Source of the DNA: Sediminibacillus massiliensis
Lineage (GTDB): Bacteria > Bacillota > Bacilli > Bacillales > Amphibacillaceae
Reading direction: 5' to 3'
DNA: 45,554 nucleotides
NCBI RefSeq assembly: GCF_900156915.1
Contig: NZ_LT732535.1
Span: 972,268 to 1,017,821, forward strand
In this document: in pieces, positions 1 to 8,430 of the stretch
Layout of the letters: each line of letters begins with the position of its first letter
How positions within the stretch are numbered: the stretch's first letter is position 1
Notes under the pieces: model-generated
What the model was told of the DNA's origin: nothing
The model's database searches: none
What the model saw: the letters and a program-made list of their open reading frames with translations, nothing else
Translations under genes and position numbers: made by a program

Positions 1-214
1 TGATTTCATCTAGTTCCGGATATGACCCGGTCTTTAGTTTCGAATAGATTTTGATTTCGTTTACTGTAACTTCAAAGGCTCCCCCTGAACTTGGAATCAA
101 TTCCAATCCAGTTATGGAATTCCGATAATGGTTAAACAACTGTTCCGCAAAACTTGCGGCTTTAGGGGCATAGTTTCACTGCATGCAAAATTCAATTGAT
201 ACTTTGAAAGCCAC
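1..214 (-). CDS. SelW-like Rdx-family selenoprotein, C-terminus cut by window edge
   Basis: Reading leftward from GTG at 214 gives at least 71 residues with an in-frame TGA at 176-178 (residue 13). The N-terminus reads FKVSIEFCMQ-Sec-NYAPKA, which is the CxxU redox motif after the first beta strand that defines the Rdx family (SelW/SelT/SelH); a later stretch, GGAFEVTVNEIKIYSK, is also typical. The start is fixed by a TAA codon immediately upstream and an AGGGAGG ribosome binding site at about 222-229. It begins 28 nt after the selB stop, so the two are probably co-transcribed. Rdx proteins are small thioredoxin-like proteins thought to act on thiols; the substrate is unknown. A hairpin follows the TGA at the right distance for a bacterial SECIS. 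The normal stop lies outside the window (the family is usually about 75-100 residues). Confidence 0.9.
145..159 (-). promoter_or_regulatory. SECIS-like hairpin of the SelW-like gene
   Basis: On the minus strand CCGCAA-GTT-TTGCGG forms a 6-bp stem with a GTT loop. The loop begins 23 nt after the TGA, inside the coding sequence, and starts with GT, as expected for bacterial SECIS elements bound by SelB. Confidence 0.7.
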
Positions 215-241
215 TTATAAAACCTCCCTTATTTTTTTAAT

Positions 242-2140
242 TTAGTGCAAGTCTGTCCAAGTCCGTTCGCTTCCTTCTCTTTCCGTCAGCTTGAACTGAT
301 CAAGTAATTCCAGGAATGGGATTAAATATTTTCTCGACAATTGCAGTATATCCTTTGCCTGTTTTAAATCGAATGTAGCCTCTGTCTCTTGTTTCAATTT
401 TCCAGCTGCCTTGTCGAAAGATTGTTTGTGTACAATCATTTCATCAGTCAAAATATACGCCTTTTTAGTTGCGAGCAAGTATTTTCTCAAATCGGCTGCC
501 TCTTCGTTTGAAAAAGGGGTATTAGCAACGTAAGCATCCCATTTTTGAACAGAAACACCATCTTGCTGCAACCTATCTATCACTTCTTCCATCCGCTTTG
601 CCCACTTCTTGGGAAGGTGCTCCTGGAAGTCAGCGACTGCCAGGAATTGATCCATGCTTTTCAATTCGTTTTGTTCAATCAGCTCTTCCAATGTAAATTC
701 AATAAACTCTCGAGGATAGGCACTCTTGAAGCTTTGCAGGATTTCCGCCTTGTTTTTCCCCTGTCTCAACGGATGTGCTTGGTGGAATGCGGATATTTCA
801 TTTTTCAACTCTTCCGCCAGCCGCGAATAGGTTGCAGTAAGAGCAAATTTGTCGTCAACCTGAAGATATTTCGATTCGGCAACACCGCTTTCTAAAAGGG
901 GCACTAACACCTGTTCGTCGAGCGATGTGCTTTGGATCAACTGTTTTTTGTCCGCTATCATTTGTTCGTTCAATACTTCCTCCACCAAATCGTCCGGTGT
1001 ACCCTCTTTTTTCCTTTGAAGAAAAGAAATAGTTTCGTTACCAAACCGGTATTTTTCTCCTTTTGGCTCGATGACCCATCCCCCACCGATTGTTTCGGCC
1101 GGGGTTGGCCTTCTTAAAATAAACCTATCTCCCCTCCTTGCAACTATTTCGTTATCCAGCCTGATTTGACACAGTACTTCATTATCGTTTTCCTCAATTA
1201 TATTACGATCAAAGAGAACGAGCTTACCCATTTGTTCGGCCGTTCCAATATGCACTTTTACCGGAGATCTCTGTTTCAGCGGATACTTCAGTTCGTTGAC
1301 CAACTTTAATGAAACATCGATTGTATCGGTAACGATGAAGTGATCGGAAGCAACCAATACATCGCCCCTTTGGATTTCCTCCCTGTCTATTCCCCCAAGA
1401 TTTATCGCAGTACGCTGCCCGGCGCGCGCTTCTTCTACCTCTTGATGGTGAACTTGAATACTGCGCGCTTTCACTTTTTTGCCATTTGGGAGGACATTAA
1501 GATGGCTGCCTTTTGTTACCACTCCCTCATAAACCGTGCCTCTTGCAATCGTACCTAATCCTTGAACAGTGAATACTTGATCAATCGGGAGACGGAACGA
1601 GCCATATTTATCCCTGATTTCAACTTGCCTAAGTTCTTCGAAGATAGCGCTTCTCATGTCTTCTATGCCTTTGCTGGAAACACTGTCCACAAAAACCATT
1701 CTGGCATCTTCAAAAACCGTACCTGACAGAGACTCATTGATATCCATTCCGACAAGTTCAAGCAATTCCTCGTCAACCCGATCGATCTTAGTGACAGCAA
1801 CCATACATCTCTTAATTCCTAAAAACTCAAGAATTTCCAAGTGTTCACGTGTCTGTGGCATGACTCCTTCGTCGGCTGCTACAACAAGGATGACAAGATC
1901 GATTCCTGCAACTCCGGCGATCATTTGCCTGATAAACCGTTCGTGCCCAGGGACGTCTACAATCGAAACATGGGTATTGTCTTCTGTATGTAAAGGCGCA
2001 TATCCTAATTCAATCGATATATTCCGTTCTTTCTCCTCTTTCAACCGATCTGTTTCGACATTGGTTAACGCTTTTGTCAACGTCGTTTTCCCATGGTCGA
2101 TATGACCGGCCATACCGATCGTATAATACGTATCTTCCAC
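242..2140 (-). CDS. selB: Selenocysteine-specific elongation factor SelB
   Basis: This 632-residue GTPase is the EF-Tu-like factor that delivers Sec-tRNA(Sec) to UGA codons by binding the SECIS hairpin. The G1 loop GHIDHGKT is near residue 12, followed by DVPGHERF near 62 and the G4 motif TKID near 117. Beta-barrel domains follow, and the C-terminal third is charged and helical, as in the winged-helix RNA-binding domains of SelB; total length fits the family (about 610-640). The start is GTG at 2140, as no better ATG matches the conserved [15 protein letters not shown] beginning; the upstream GCAGGTGCAGGA gives a modest ribosome binding site. It is followed closely by the SelW-like gene and lies opposite selC and selD. 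The local group of selenoprotein genes independently supports the call. Confidence 0.97.
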   Translation of the reverse strand: MEDTYYTIGMAGHIDHGKTTLTKALTNVETDRLKEEKERNISIELGYAPLHTEDNTHVSIVDVPGHERFIRQMIAGVAGIDLVILVVAADEGVMPQTREHLEILEFLGIKRCMVAVTKIDRVDEELLELVGMDINESLSGTVFEDARMVFVDSVSSKGIEDMRSAIFEELRQVEIRDKYGSFRLPIDQVFTVQGLGTIARGTVYEGVVTKGSHLNVLPNGKKVKARSIQVHHQEVEEARAGQRTAINLGGIDREEIQRGDVLVASDHFIVTDTIDVSLKLVNELKYPLKQRSPVKVHIGTAEQMGKLVLFDRNIIEENDNEVLCQIRLDNEIVARRGDRFILRRPTPAETIGGGWVIEPKGEKYRFGNETISFLQRKKEGTPDDLVEEVLNEQMIADKKQLIQSTSLDEQVLVPLLESGVAESKYLQVDDKFALTATYSRLAEELKNEISAFHQAHPLRQGKNKAEILQSFKSAYPREFIEFTLEELIEQNELKSMDQFLAVADFQEHLPKKWAKRMEEVIDRLQQDGVSVQKWDAYVANTPFSNEEAADLRKYLLATKKAYILTDEMIVHKQSFDKAAGKLKQETEATFDLKQAKDILQLSRKYLIPFLELLDQFKLTEREGSERTWTDLH

Positions 2141-2224
2141 TCCTGCACCTGCTTTCCTATTATGTTGATACTTTTACTTTAATCGGTGCTATTCACGGTT
2201 TCAAGCAACACGAATCAATCCATG

Positions 2225-2269
2225 AAAAAGGCAATTGATTCGATCATGGAATAATCAAAACCAATTGCC
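2225..2269 (-). terminator. Leftward intrinsic terminator after the 54-aa gene
   Basis: GGCAATTG at 2230-2237 pairs with CAATTGCC at 2262-2269. On the minus strand the stem is followed directly by a run of T (2225-2229). It lies 7 nt after the small leftward gene. The long loop makes it a medium-strength call. Confidence 0.55.
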
Positions 2270-2275
2270 CGATTA

Positions 2276-2440
2276 TCAAGAATTTTGTTCTCTTTTCCCC
2301 TCTTCATTTATCCCTAACTGGACTTCCGGGTTGACTGCCATCTCCATATCAACCCCGACTCTGTCTTTCTCATTGCCGGGAGTCAATGGCAGCTTCCGTT
2401 TATTTTTTCCGTGTGAATGGTTATGTTCGTCTCTTCCCAT
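2276..2440 (-). CDS. Small hydrophilic protein of unknown function (54 aa)
   Basis: ATG at 2440 is preceded by AAAGAGGTGATAGCT, a clear ribosome binding site at good spacing. The 54-residue product starts MGRDEHNHSHGKNKRK and is charged, without Cys, membrane segment or signal peptide. The His-rich start (HNHSHG) could bind metal, but that is only a suggestion. A hairpin with a T run follows the stop. It sits between selC and selB, transcribed toward selB and separated from it by the terminator. I do not recognise a characterised family; it looks like one of the short conserved Bacillus proteins without a name. Confidence 0.6.
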   Translation of the reverse strand: MGRDEHNHSHGKNKRKLPLTPGNEKDRVGVDMEMAVNPEVQLGINEEGKREQNS

Positions 2441-2581
2441 AGCTATCACCTCTTTTCATCCATTGTTTTTTTAGTATGATGCTGTTCGGGCAAATGCATG
2501 TAAGGAAGTCCATTTGTCAAAACTTGTCGCTTGCGTTATTGTTTTATTCATTATAAACTGGATAGGTATTTTAACAATGAT

Positions 2582-2678
2582 GGGGTTGGATGGGTGACTG
2601 GTGTCCCCCTGGGTCTTCAAAACCCTGAGGGAGGCGCGTGCCGTCTCCGGTGGGTTCGATTCCCACACAGTCCCGCCA
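2582..2678 (+). tRNA. selC: tRNA-Sec (anticodon TCA)
   Basis: The anticodon loop CTTCAAA (2615-2621) has TCA at 2617-2619, complementary to UGA. The long variable arm folds as GGAGGC/GTCTCC, the T arm is GTGGG-TTCGATT-CCCAC (2649-2665), and CCA is encoded at 2676-2678. The 97-nt length and long variable arm are typical of selenocysteine tRNA. The acceptor 3' strand ACAGTCCC pairs with GGGGTTGG at 2582-2589 with G.U pairs and one G-A opposition at the eighth position. The anticodon stem contains one T-T mismatch. A terminator follows 17 nt later. Confidence 0.93.
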
Positions 2679-2695
2679 ACTACATAACATTAATG

Positions 2696-2725
2696 GCCTT
2701 CTAACCGGATTAGAAGGCTTTCTTT
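2696..2725 (+). terminator. Intrinsic terminator of selC
   Basis: GCCTTCTAA (2696-2704) and TTAGAAGGC (2710-2718) form a 9-bp stem with a CCGGA loop, followed by TTTCTTT. It ends the tRNA-Sec transcript before the glycosyltransferase gene. Confidence 0.85.
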
Positions 2726-2823
2726 ATGGGAAAGAGAAAAGGTAATAACCAATTACCATCATGGATGGGCATTACATGTGACAAACTAAGAAAAAGTTTT
2801 ATTGATAAAAAGGATGAATAATA

Positions 2824-3822
2824 ATGAAAGTCGTTTTAGCCACCCCCAATTTTCACCAGCCAAGAGGCAATACTGTTACCGTACAGAGAATCGCCGATCA
2901 TCTGAATCGTGCGGGAATCGAAACTGAAATCATTTCTGTCACTGACGATTCATCGCTGCAGTCTCTGCCGGAAGCCGATGTAGTACACGGTTTCCATGCA
3001 TACCGTTTCTACAAATTCATGCAGAAATTGAAACAGAAACCATCCGTTTATATGATTACGATTACCGGAACTGACTTGAACCATTTCATTTACGATCCAG
3101 AAACGAGGGATGATGTTCTCGCTTCATTGAATGGCGCCAGCGCTGTTCATGTTTTTAACGATGAAGCCAAAGAAACCCTTTTGAAAGAGGCACCCTCTCT
3201 TAAGGATAAAACCTATTTGATTCCTCAAGGAGCGGATGACTTTATCAGCAGCCCGTTTCAAATCGACAAGGAGGAAAACACCTTCTTATTCGTTCTTCCA
3301 GCAGGTATCCGAAAAGTGAAAAATGTGCCAAGCGCCATCTCTATGTTAAAAAAAGGGCATGATAAGGATTCGCGGATTCGTTTGTGGATCACAGGCCCTG
3401 TCCTGGAGGAAGAGGAAGGTGCATTGGTCCAAAAAATGGCAGAAGAAAACAAAGACTGGGTCACTTACCTGGGTGAAATTCCGCATAAAGATATGGGGGC
3501 TATTTACAAGCAAGCAGATGCAGTATTAAACACTTCCCACTCAGAAGGCCAATCTTCCGCTATTTTGGAGGCAATGGCCCATGAACTACCAGTACTTGTA
3601 TCCGGAAACCAGGGTAACCGCAGTATCGTCGCCAATGGTGAAACTGGATTTGTATATGATAATGCAGACGAATTTCTTGATTATGTCAAACAAATAATGA
3701 ATAATAACGAATTAAGGCAAACAATCGGGAAATATGCGAAAGCATATATTGCCGAAAACCATTCCAGTCAGCATGAAGCTGAACAATTAAGAAAGATTTA
3801 TGAAGAAGTAGGATCACGCTAA
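2824..3822 (+). CDS. GT4-type glycosyltransferase resembling selenosugar synthase SenB
   Basis: The 332-residue cytoplasmic protein has the GT-B layout: an N-terminal acceptor domain with TP-x5-RGN-x2-T near residues 7-18, HGFHAYRF at 55-62 and ITGTDL at 80-85; then a UDP-sugar domain with YLGEIP near 215-220 and SEGQSSAILEAMA at 240-252, the GT4 E-x7-E nucleotide-sugar site. The RGN, HAxRx and TGTDL signatures and their spacing are what I remember of SenB, which joins selenophosphate and a UDP-sugar (such as UDP-GlcNAc) to give a selenosugar; this is recall, not an alignment. The alternative is another GT4 enzyme such as BshA, but the BshA N-terminus (CYPTxGGSG) is absent. The gene precedes selD, the source of selenophosphate, by 39 nt on the same strand, which favours a selenium role. 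The ribosome binding site is AAAGGATG. Confidence 0.75.
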   Translation: MKVVLATPNFHQPRGNTVTVQRIADHLNRAGIETEIISVTDDSSLQSLPEADVVHGFHAYRFYKFMQKLKQKPSVYMITITGTDLNHFIYDPETRDDVLASLNGASAVHVFNDEAKETLLKEAPSLKDKTYLIPQGADDFISSPFQIDKEENTFLFVLPAGIRKVKNVPSAISMLKKGHDKDSRIRLWITGPVLEEEEGALVQKMAEENKDWVTYLGEIPHKDMGAIYKQADAVLNTSHSEGQSSAILEAMAHELPVLVSGNQGNRSIVANGETGFVYDNADEFLDYVKQIMNNNELRQTIGKYAKAYIAENHSSQHEAEQLRKIYEEVGSR

Positions 3823-3861
3823 GTTTTCTGCTTCTTCTGTAATAGAAGGAGAGTGAGATAC

Positions 3862-4911
3862 ATGTCAAAAGAAGAAATTGTCAAGTTGACTTCTTTATCG
3901 ACAAAAGGTGGTTGAGGATGCAAAATCGGTCCCGAGGACCTGGCGCAGGTGCTGCGTCACTTACCAAAAGCTGTACCAGATCCAAACCTGTTGGTTGGTT
4001 TGGACACTTCGGATGATGCCGGAGTATATAAAATCAACGAGGAAACGGCGCTTGTCCAAACGTTGGATTATTTCACTCCAATCGTCGACGACCCTTACAT
4101 GTTCGGTCAAATCGCAGCCGCAAACGCACTCAGCGATGTATATGCAATGGGCGGAAAGCCAATCACCGTGATGAACATAGTCGGATTCCCCATCAGCACA
4201 CTTGATAAAAGTGTTCTTGCCGACATTCTTGCCGGCTCTTCCGACAAAGTAAAAGAATCCGGCGCCGCATTGGTTGGCGGCCATTCCATCGACGACCAAG
4301 AACCTAAGTTCGGACTTTCTGTAACAGGAACTGTTCATCCTGACAAGATCCGCTCAAATGCCGGTGCAAAGCCGGGTGACAAGTTGATCCTTACAAAACC
4401 GATCGGCGTAGGGATTTTGACTACTGCTATTAAAAAGGATGTTCTTGATCCAGATACCACAGACGAAGTCATGAATGCAATGGCCACGCTAAATAAAGAT
4501 GCCGGTGAGGCCATGGATGATTTCAATGTGAATGCCTGTACCGACGTAACAGGTTTTGGATTGCTTGGCCATACCCGTGAAATAGCAGCCGGAAGCCATG
4601 TTGGAGTGACTGTCTATAGCAAGCAAGTTCCAAAATTGTCCAGAACCAGAGAATTGGCTGAGAAAAACATCATACCTGGAGGAACTAAAAAGAATCATCA
4701 ATGGCTGAGAGAATCCATTGATTACAATGAAGATATCGATGAAATTGACCAATTGATTCTTTGCGATGCAGTAACTTCAGGTGGTCTGCTCATCTCATTG
4801 CCAGAGAATGAAGCCGAATCCCTGCAGAAAACCCTTAAAGCTAAAAATGTTTCTTCTGCAATTATTGGAGAAGTCACAAAAGAGAATCCAGGACGGATTA
4901 CTGTTAAGTAA
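3862..4911 (+). CDS. selD: Selenophosphate synthetase, itself a selenoprotein
   Basis: SelD makes selenophosphate from selenide and ATP, the selenium donor for Sec-tRNA and for selenosugar synthesis. The true start is ATG 3862 behind AGGAGAG; the reading frame crosses a TGA at 3913-3915 and ends at TAA 4911, giving 349 residues (Escherichia coli SelD has 347). The active site reads GG-Sec18-G-C20-K21, matching Cys17/Cys19/Lys20 of the E. coli enzyme. The rest is typical: VGLDTSDDAGVY, ALSDVYAMGG and LVGGHSIDD of the AIR-synthase-like fold, and DVTGFGLLGH in the second half. A gene caller stopping at TGA would lose the catalytic residue. Using Sec here makes the supply of selenophosphate depend on selenium itself. 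It shares a strand and probably a transcript with the upstream glycosyltransferase; a strong terminator follows. Confidence 0.97.
3928..3940 (+). promoter_or_regulatory. SECIS-like hairpin of selD
   Basis: GGTCC-CGA-GGACC is a 5-bp stem with a three-base loop that has G in second place. It starts 13 nt after the TGA at 3913-3915, with the loop at 18-20 nt. It lies inside the coding sequence like other bacterial SECIS elements. Confidence 0.7.
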
Positions 4912-4949
4912 TGGCGAGAATAACGGAAAGAACCGTCTATTCCAAAAAA

Positions 4950-4971
4950 GGGCTCGGTTCGAGCCCTTTTT
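4950..4971 (+). terminator. Intrinsic terminator after selD
   Basis: GGGCTCG-GTT-CGAGCCC is a perfect 7-bp stem followed by TTTTT, with A residues before it. It ends the glycosyltransferase-selD transcript and separates it from the epimerase gene. Confidence 0.9.
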
Positions 4972-5017
4972 GCAATTTGGGATACTATATTAATGACCCG
5001 GGAAAGGATTTATCGAT

Positions 5018-5920
5018 ATGAGAGTACTTGTGACAGGTGGTACGGGCTTTATTGGCACTCATTTAGTGAAAGAATTAATAGCAAACGGGCATGAGGAAGC
5101 AGTAATAGACAATCGCTCCAACCATTATGACAAATACCCGGAAGTAAAGCATTTCCCTGCTGATATAACAAAACCCTTGAATGAAGTGTTTAATAAGCTT
5201 GCTCCGGAGTGTGTCATCCATCTTGCGGCACAAGTAGATGTGAACCAATCCCTTGCAAAGCCAGTAGACGATGCCCGCACAAATATTATTGGCACCATAA
5301 ACATTCTCGAGTATTGCAGGAAGTACCATGTCAGCAAAGTGATCTATGCATCATCAGCTGCTGTATATGGGGAACCGCAGTATTTAGGTGTAGATGAGGA
5401 ACATCCATTGATTCCTCTATCTTTCTATGGGATCTCTAAATTATCTGGTGAACAGTATGTTAAAACGTTTGCTGAACTTTATAATTTTTCTTATACCATC
5501 TTACGATTTGCAAATGTATATGGCCCAGGAGATGACAAAGGGGAAAGCAGTGTTGTTTCGAAGTTCCTTAGAAAAATGGAAATGGATCAACAACCTTATG
5601 TGTTCGGCGATGGCTCACAGACAAGAGATTTTGTTTATGTAAAAGATGTTGTTTCAGCAATTCAGTCAGCCCTTAAAAAGGGAGATAACCAAATATTGAA
5701 CATAAGCACTAATCAGCAGACATCACTAAAAGAATTGGTTAAAAAAATAAATACTGCGACCGGCAAATCGATCGATCCAATATACACACAAGGCCGAATC
5801 GGAGAAATCCAAAAAAGCTATCTGAACAATTCTAAAGCTTTAACCCAGCTTGATTGGAACATCGATTACTTATTGGAAGATGGATTGATAGAGATGCTGG
5901 ACAGAAACACAAGTAAATAA
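5018..5920 (+). CDS. NAD-dependent sugar epimerase (UDP-glucose 4-epimerase type)
   Basis: This 300-residue short-chain dehydrogenase of the extended type has the NAD-binding GGTGFIG at residues 7-13, YASSAAVYG at 110-118 with the catalytic Ser, and the catalytic pair Y137-x3-K141 in YGISK; YGPGD and GDGSQTRDFVYV are typical of GalE/WbpP-like UDP-sugar 4-epimerases. The enzyme probably interconverts UDP-GlcNAc/UDP-GalNAc or UDP-Glc/UDP-Gal. Its place between selD and the importer-deacetylase genes suggests that it supplies or alters the sugar for the SenB-like glycosyltransferase, which is inference. The ribosome binding site is GGGAAAGGA. The stop is 19 nt before the binding-protein start, so these genes are likely one operon. 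Other possibilities are nucleotide-sugar dehydratases, less likely without their extra motifs. Confidence 0.88.
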   Translation: MRVLVTGGTGFIGTHLVKELIANGHEEAVIDNRSNHYDKYPEVKHFPADITKPLNEVFNKLAPECVIHLAAQVDVNQSLAKPVDDARTNIIGTINILEYCRKYHVSKVIYASSAAVYGEPQYLGVDEEHPLIPLSFYGISKLSGEQYVKTFAELYNFSYTILRFANVYGPGDDKGESSVVSKFLRKMEMDQQPYVFGDGSQTRDFVYVKDVVSAIQSALKKGDNQILNISTNQQTSLKELVKKINTATGKSIDPIYTQGRIGEIQKSYLNNSKALTQLDWNIDYLLEDGLIEMLDRNTSK

Positions 5921-5939
5921 AATGGATGAGGTGAAAGTC

Positions 5940-6860
5940 ATGAAAATGAAAAAATGGTCATTTACCATGCTTTTCTCGCTGTGTATGGTTCTCCTTCTTG
6001 CCGCATGCGGGGAAACAAATGATGAAACAAACACAGACGAACAAGCTGATGAAAACGAAGAAGGCGGAACCTTTACTATCGGAGTCATTCCATCACAAAC
6101 AGAAGGGGAAATGGAACAAGCTATGGATAATCTTCAATCCATCCTCAATGAAGAAATGAAGCAGGAAGTGAGTATTGAAGTGTATCCCGATTATAATGGA
6201 GTGGTCGAGGCAATGAACTATGATCAAATCGATATGGCCTACTTTGGTCCATTGACATATGTCATTGCTCACGAAAAAGGTGGAGCAGAAGCAATCATCA
6301 CCCAGCTAATTGATGGAGAGCCTTTTTACTATTCCTATATCATTACACATAAAGACAATCCATACGAGTCACTTGAAGATCTTTTGGCCTCACCTGAAGA
6401 AGTGGATTTTGCCTTTGGAGATCCTAATTCCACTTCTGGATCGCTAATTCCGAGTATCGAATTACAAGATCGGGGAGTCTATCAGTCAGAGGATGAACAT
6501 AGCTTCAATTCCGTCCGTTTTACTGGTTCTCACGATGCTACAGCTCTGGCAGTCCAAAACAAACAAGTAAGTGCCGGTGCTATCGACAGTGCGATTTATA
6601 ATCAGTTGGTGGAATCAGGAAAAGTGGATGATGAACAATTGAAGACAATCTGGCAATCAGAGGAATTGTTCCAATACCCTTGGGCAGTACACCCTGACAC
6701 CGACCAGGAAACAATTGAAACACTGCAAGAAACCTTTTTGGGTATCGAAGACGAAGTAATTCTCGATGCATTCGGCGCGTCCGGTTTTACCGAAGCCAGC
6801 AATGAAGATTACGAAGCAATTCGCGATGCCGCTGTCAAACAGGGATATATGGAAGAATAG
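5940..6860 (+). CDS. PhnD-like solute-binding lipoprotein
   Basis: The 306-residue product has a lipoprotein signal peptide ending LLLAAC near residue 22 and then an acidic linker, so it is anchored outside the membrane. The mature part has the phosphonate/phosphite-binding PhnD pattern: FTIGVIPSQTEG, a middle IDMAYFGPLTYVIA, FGDPNSTSGSLIPS near 165-178 and SAGAIDSAIYNQL. These Ser/Thr-rich loops bind the oxyanion in PhnD and PtxB. The ligand cannot be read from the sequence. Since the genes lie within a selenium cluster, a selenium oxyanion or a selenium- or sugar-phosphate-like compound is possible. I chose ATG 5940 because GAGGTGA lies 6 nt before it; an ATG at 5922 lacks a comparable site. 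First gene of a PhnD-E-C set. Confidence 0.85.
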   Translation: MKMKKWSFTMLFSLCMVLLLAACGETNDETNTDEQADENEEGGTFTIGVIPSQTEGEMEQAMDNLQSILNEEMKQEVSIEVYPDYNGVVEAMNYDQIDMAYFGPLTYVIAHEKGGAEAIITQLIDGEPFYYSYIITHKDNPYESLEDLLASPEEVDFAFGDPNSTSGSLIPSIELQDRGVYQSEDEHSFNSVRFTGSHDATALAVQNKQVSAGAIDSAIYNQLVESGKVDDEQLKTIWQSEELFQYPWAVHPDTDQETIETLQETFLGIEDEVILDAFGASGFTEASNEDYEAIRDAAVKQGYMEE

Positions 6861-6870
6861 AGCTGATATC

Positions 6871-7626
6871 ATGTGGTTCAAAAAAAGTAATATTGTTACA
6901 CTTGCCGTTCTGGCTGTATTCATTTTCCTAAGCATGAGGCTTACAGAGTTTGATTTAACAAAATTCCGAGATTTTCGTAATATGACAGACTTTTTGACTC
7001 AATGGTTCCCGATGGACTTCTCTAAATTGCCGGACATGATCCAGGACAGTCTGGAAACACTGGCCATGGCATTTCTAGGTAGCTTCCTCGGACTTATCAT
7101 AGGCTTGCCGATAAGTTTTTTGGCTGCATGGAATACTGCTCCATATAAGTGGGTTTATCATCTTTCAAGGATTGCCCTGAGTTTCGTCAGATCGATTCCG
7201 GAAATAGTTTTTGGATTGATTTTACTCACAGCACTGGGTCTTGGCCCCTTTCCAGCAGTAATAGCTATCATGTTCCATAATATCGGAGTACTCGGCAAGC
7301 TGATATCCGAATTAGTAGAAGCGTCCGATCCAGGGCCACAGGAAGCGATGAAAGCAGTCGGAGCAAAAAATACATTTGCATCCCTATTCAGCATTATTCC
7401 GCAAATTTGGCCGAATGTTCTTTCCCATTATTTTTACAGGTTTGAAGTAGCCATCCGAACTTCTCTCGTACTCGGTTTCATCGGCGGTGGCGGAATTGGT
7501 CAGCGACTGTTCAATGACTTCAAAACCTTTCAATACTCTTCGGTCTCTCTTGATGTATTGATTATTATGGTAATTGTCATTATTGTTGATTTATTTGGCA
7601 GCTATGTACGCAACAAGGTTATATGA
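6871..7626 (+). CDS. PhnE-like ABC transporter permease
   Basis: This 251-residue membrane protein has about six hydrophobic segments (first near residues 7-25, others near 60-85, 100-120, 130-150 and 215-240) and a permease EAA-type loop, EAMKAVGAKNTFASLFSIIPQ, contacting the ATPase. It matches the phosphonate permease PhnE family and lies 10 nt after the binding-protein gene. ATG at 6871 was chosen because it lies just after the previous stop; its ribosome binding site is weak, suggesting translational coupling. The stop is 14 nt before the ATPase start. The imported substrate is not evident from the sequence. Confidence 0.85.
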   Translation: MWFKKSNIVTLAVLAVFIFLSMRLTEFDLTKFRDFRNMTDFLTQWFPMDFSKLPDMIQDSLETLAMAFLGSFLGLIIGLPISFLAAWNTAPYKWVYHLSRIALSFVRSIPEIVFGLILLTALGLGPFPAVIAIMFHNIGVLGKLISELVEASDPGPQEAMKAVGAKNTFASLFSIIPQIWPNVLSHYFYRFEVAIRTSLVLGFIGGGGIGQRLFNDFKTFQYSSVSLDVLIIMVIVIIVDLFGSYVRNKVI

Positions 7627-7640
7627 AGGGACAGAGTGTT

Positions 7641-8411
7641 ATGATTGAATTAAAAAACTTATCCGTTAAATACAAAGGCAGTGAATCCAACGCCCTCACC
7701 GACATAAACCTTACCTTCCATAAAGGTGATTTTGTCTGCATTCTCGGGAAGAGCGGTTCGGGAAAATCAACCCTGATCCGCTGTCTGAACGGTTTGCAAC
7801 AGCCCACAGAAGGTGATGTTTACTGGAACGGCTCCTCCTTGTCCACCATGTCGGAGGAGGAAATACGGAAAGTTCGCAGAAAAACGGGAATGATTTTTCA
7901 ACATTTCAACCTCATTCCGCGTTTAAGTGTCCTTCAAAATGTCCTGACCGGAATGTTCGGTTATAGAAGTACGATTAAAAATTTGCTCGGTATGTTTACA
8001 GAACAAGAAAAAAAACAAGCTAAACAAGTGATTTTCGATGTAGGTCTGGAAGATCAGTTAAATCGCAGAGTAGAAAAATTATCTGGCGGACAAAAGCAAA
8101 GAGTAGGCATTGCACGTGCTATATTACAGCAGCCTGAGGCTCTGTTAGGGGATGAGCCTGTGTCCAGCCTGGACCCTGGGACTTCCAATCATATATTTAC
8201 GTTATTGCAAGAAATGCATCGACGGCTTCAGCTGCTAAGCATAATCAATGTTCATGATGTAACCCTCGCTAAAAGATACGCTACACGTATTATTGCTTTA
8301 AAAGCCGGGGAGATAATCTTTGACGGGAAACCTAGCGAATTTGATGATGAGAAATTTTTCGATACTTATGATGCCGATGATCAAAAACAAAGGGAATTTA
8401 GCCATGTATAA
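7641..8411 (+). CDS. PhnC-like ABC transporter ATPase
   Basis: The 256-residue ATPase has Walker A GKSGSGKST near residue 34, a Q-loop MIFQHFNL, the signature LSGGQKQR near 151, Walker B ALLGDEP and the switch His in NVHDVT. PhnC proteins usually have LADEP at the Walker B; here it is LGDEP. It energises the adjacent PhnE-like permease. The start at ATG 7641 follows GAAGGGA; an earlier ATG at 7623 overlaps the permease stop and is less likely. The order D-E-C differs from the C-D-E order of the classic phosphonate operon. It ends 19 nt before the selenium-containing deacetylase-like gene, so the four are likely co-transcribed. Confidence 0.87.
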   Translation: MIELKNLSVKYKGSESNALTDINLTFHKGDFVCILGKSGSGKSTLIRCLNGLQQPTEGDVYWNGSSLSTMSEEEIRKVRRKTGMIFQHFNLIPRLSVLQNVLTGMFGYRSTIKNLLGMFTEQEKKQAKQVIFDVGLEDQLNRRVEKLSGGQKQRVGIARAILQQPEALLGDEPVSSLDPGTSNHIFTLLQEMHRRLQLLSIINVHDVTLAKRYATRIIALKAGEIIFDGKPSEFDDEKFFDTYDADDQKQREFSHV

Positions 8412-8430
8412 GGACGGGAGGTCTTGAAGC

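Noticed and set aside
2471-2668. 65-codon leftward reading frame
   Set aside because: It runs antisense through the selenocysteine tRNA gene, has no ribosome binding site and no recognisable protein features.
3949-4911. selD beginning at an internal codon after the TGA
   Set aside because: It would lack the catalytic Sec18/Cys20/Lys21 site; ATG 3862 with AGGAGAG and readthrough gives a full-length enzyme.
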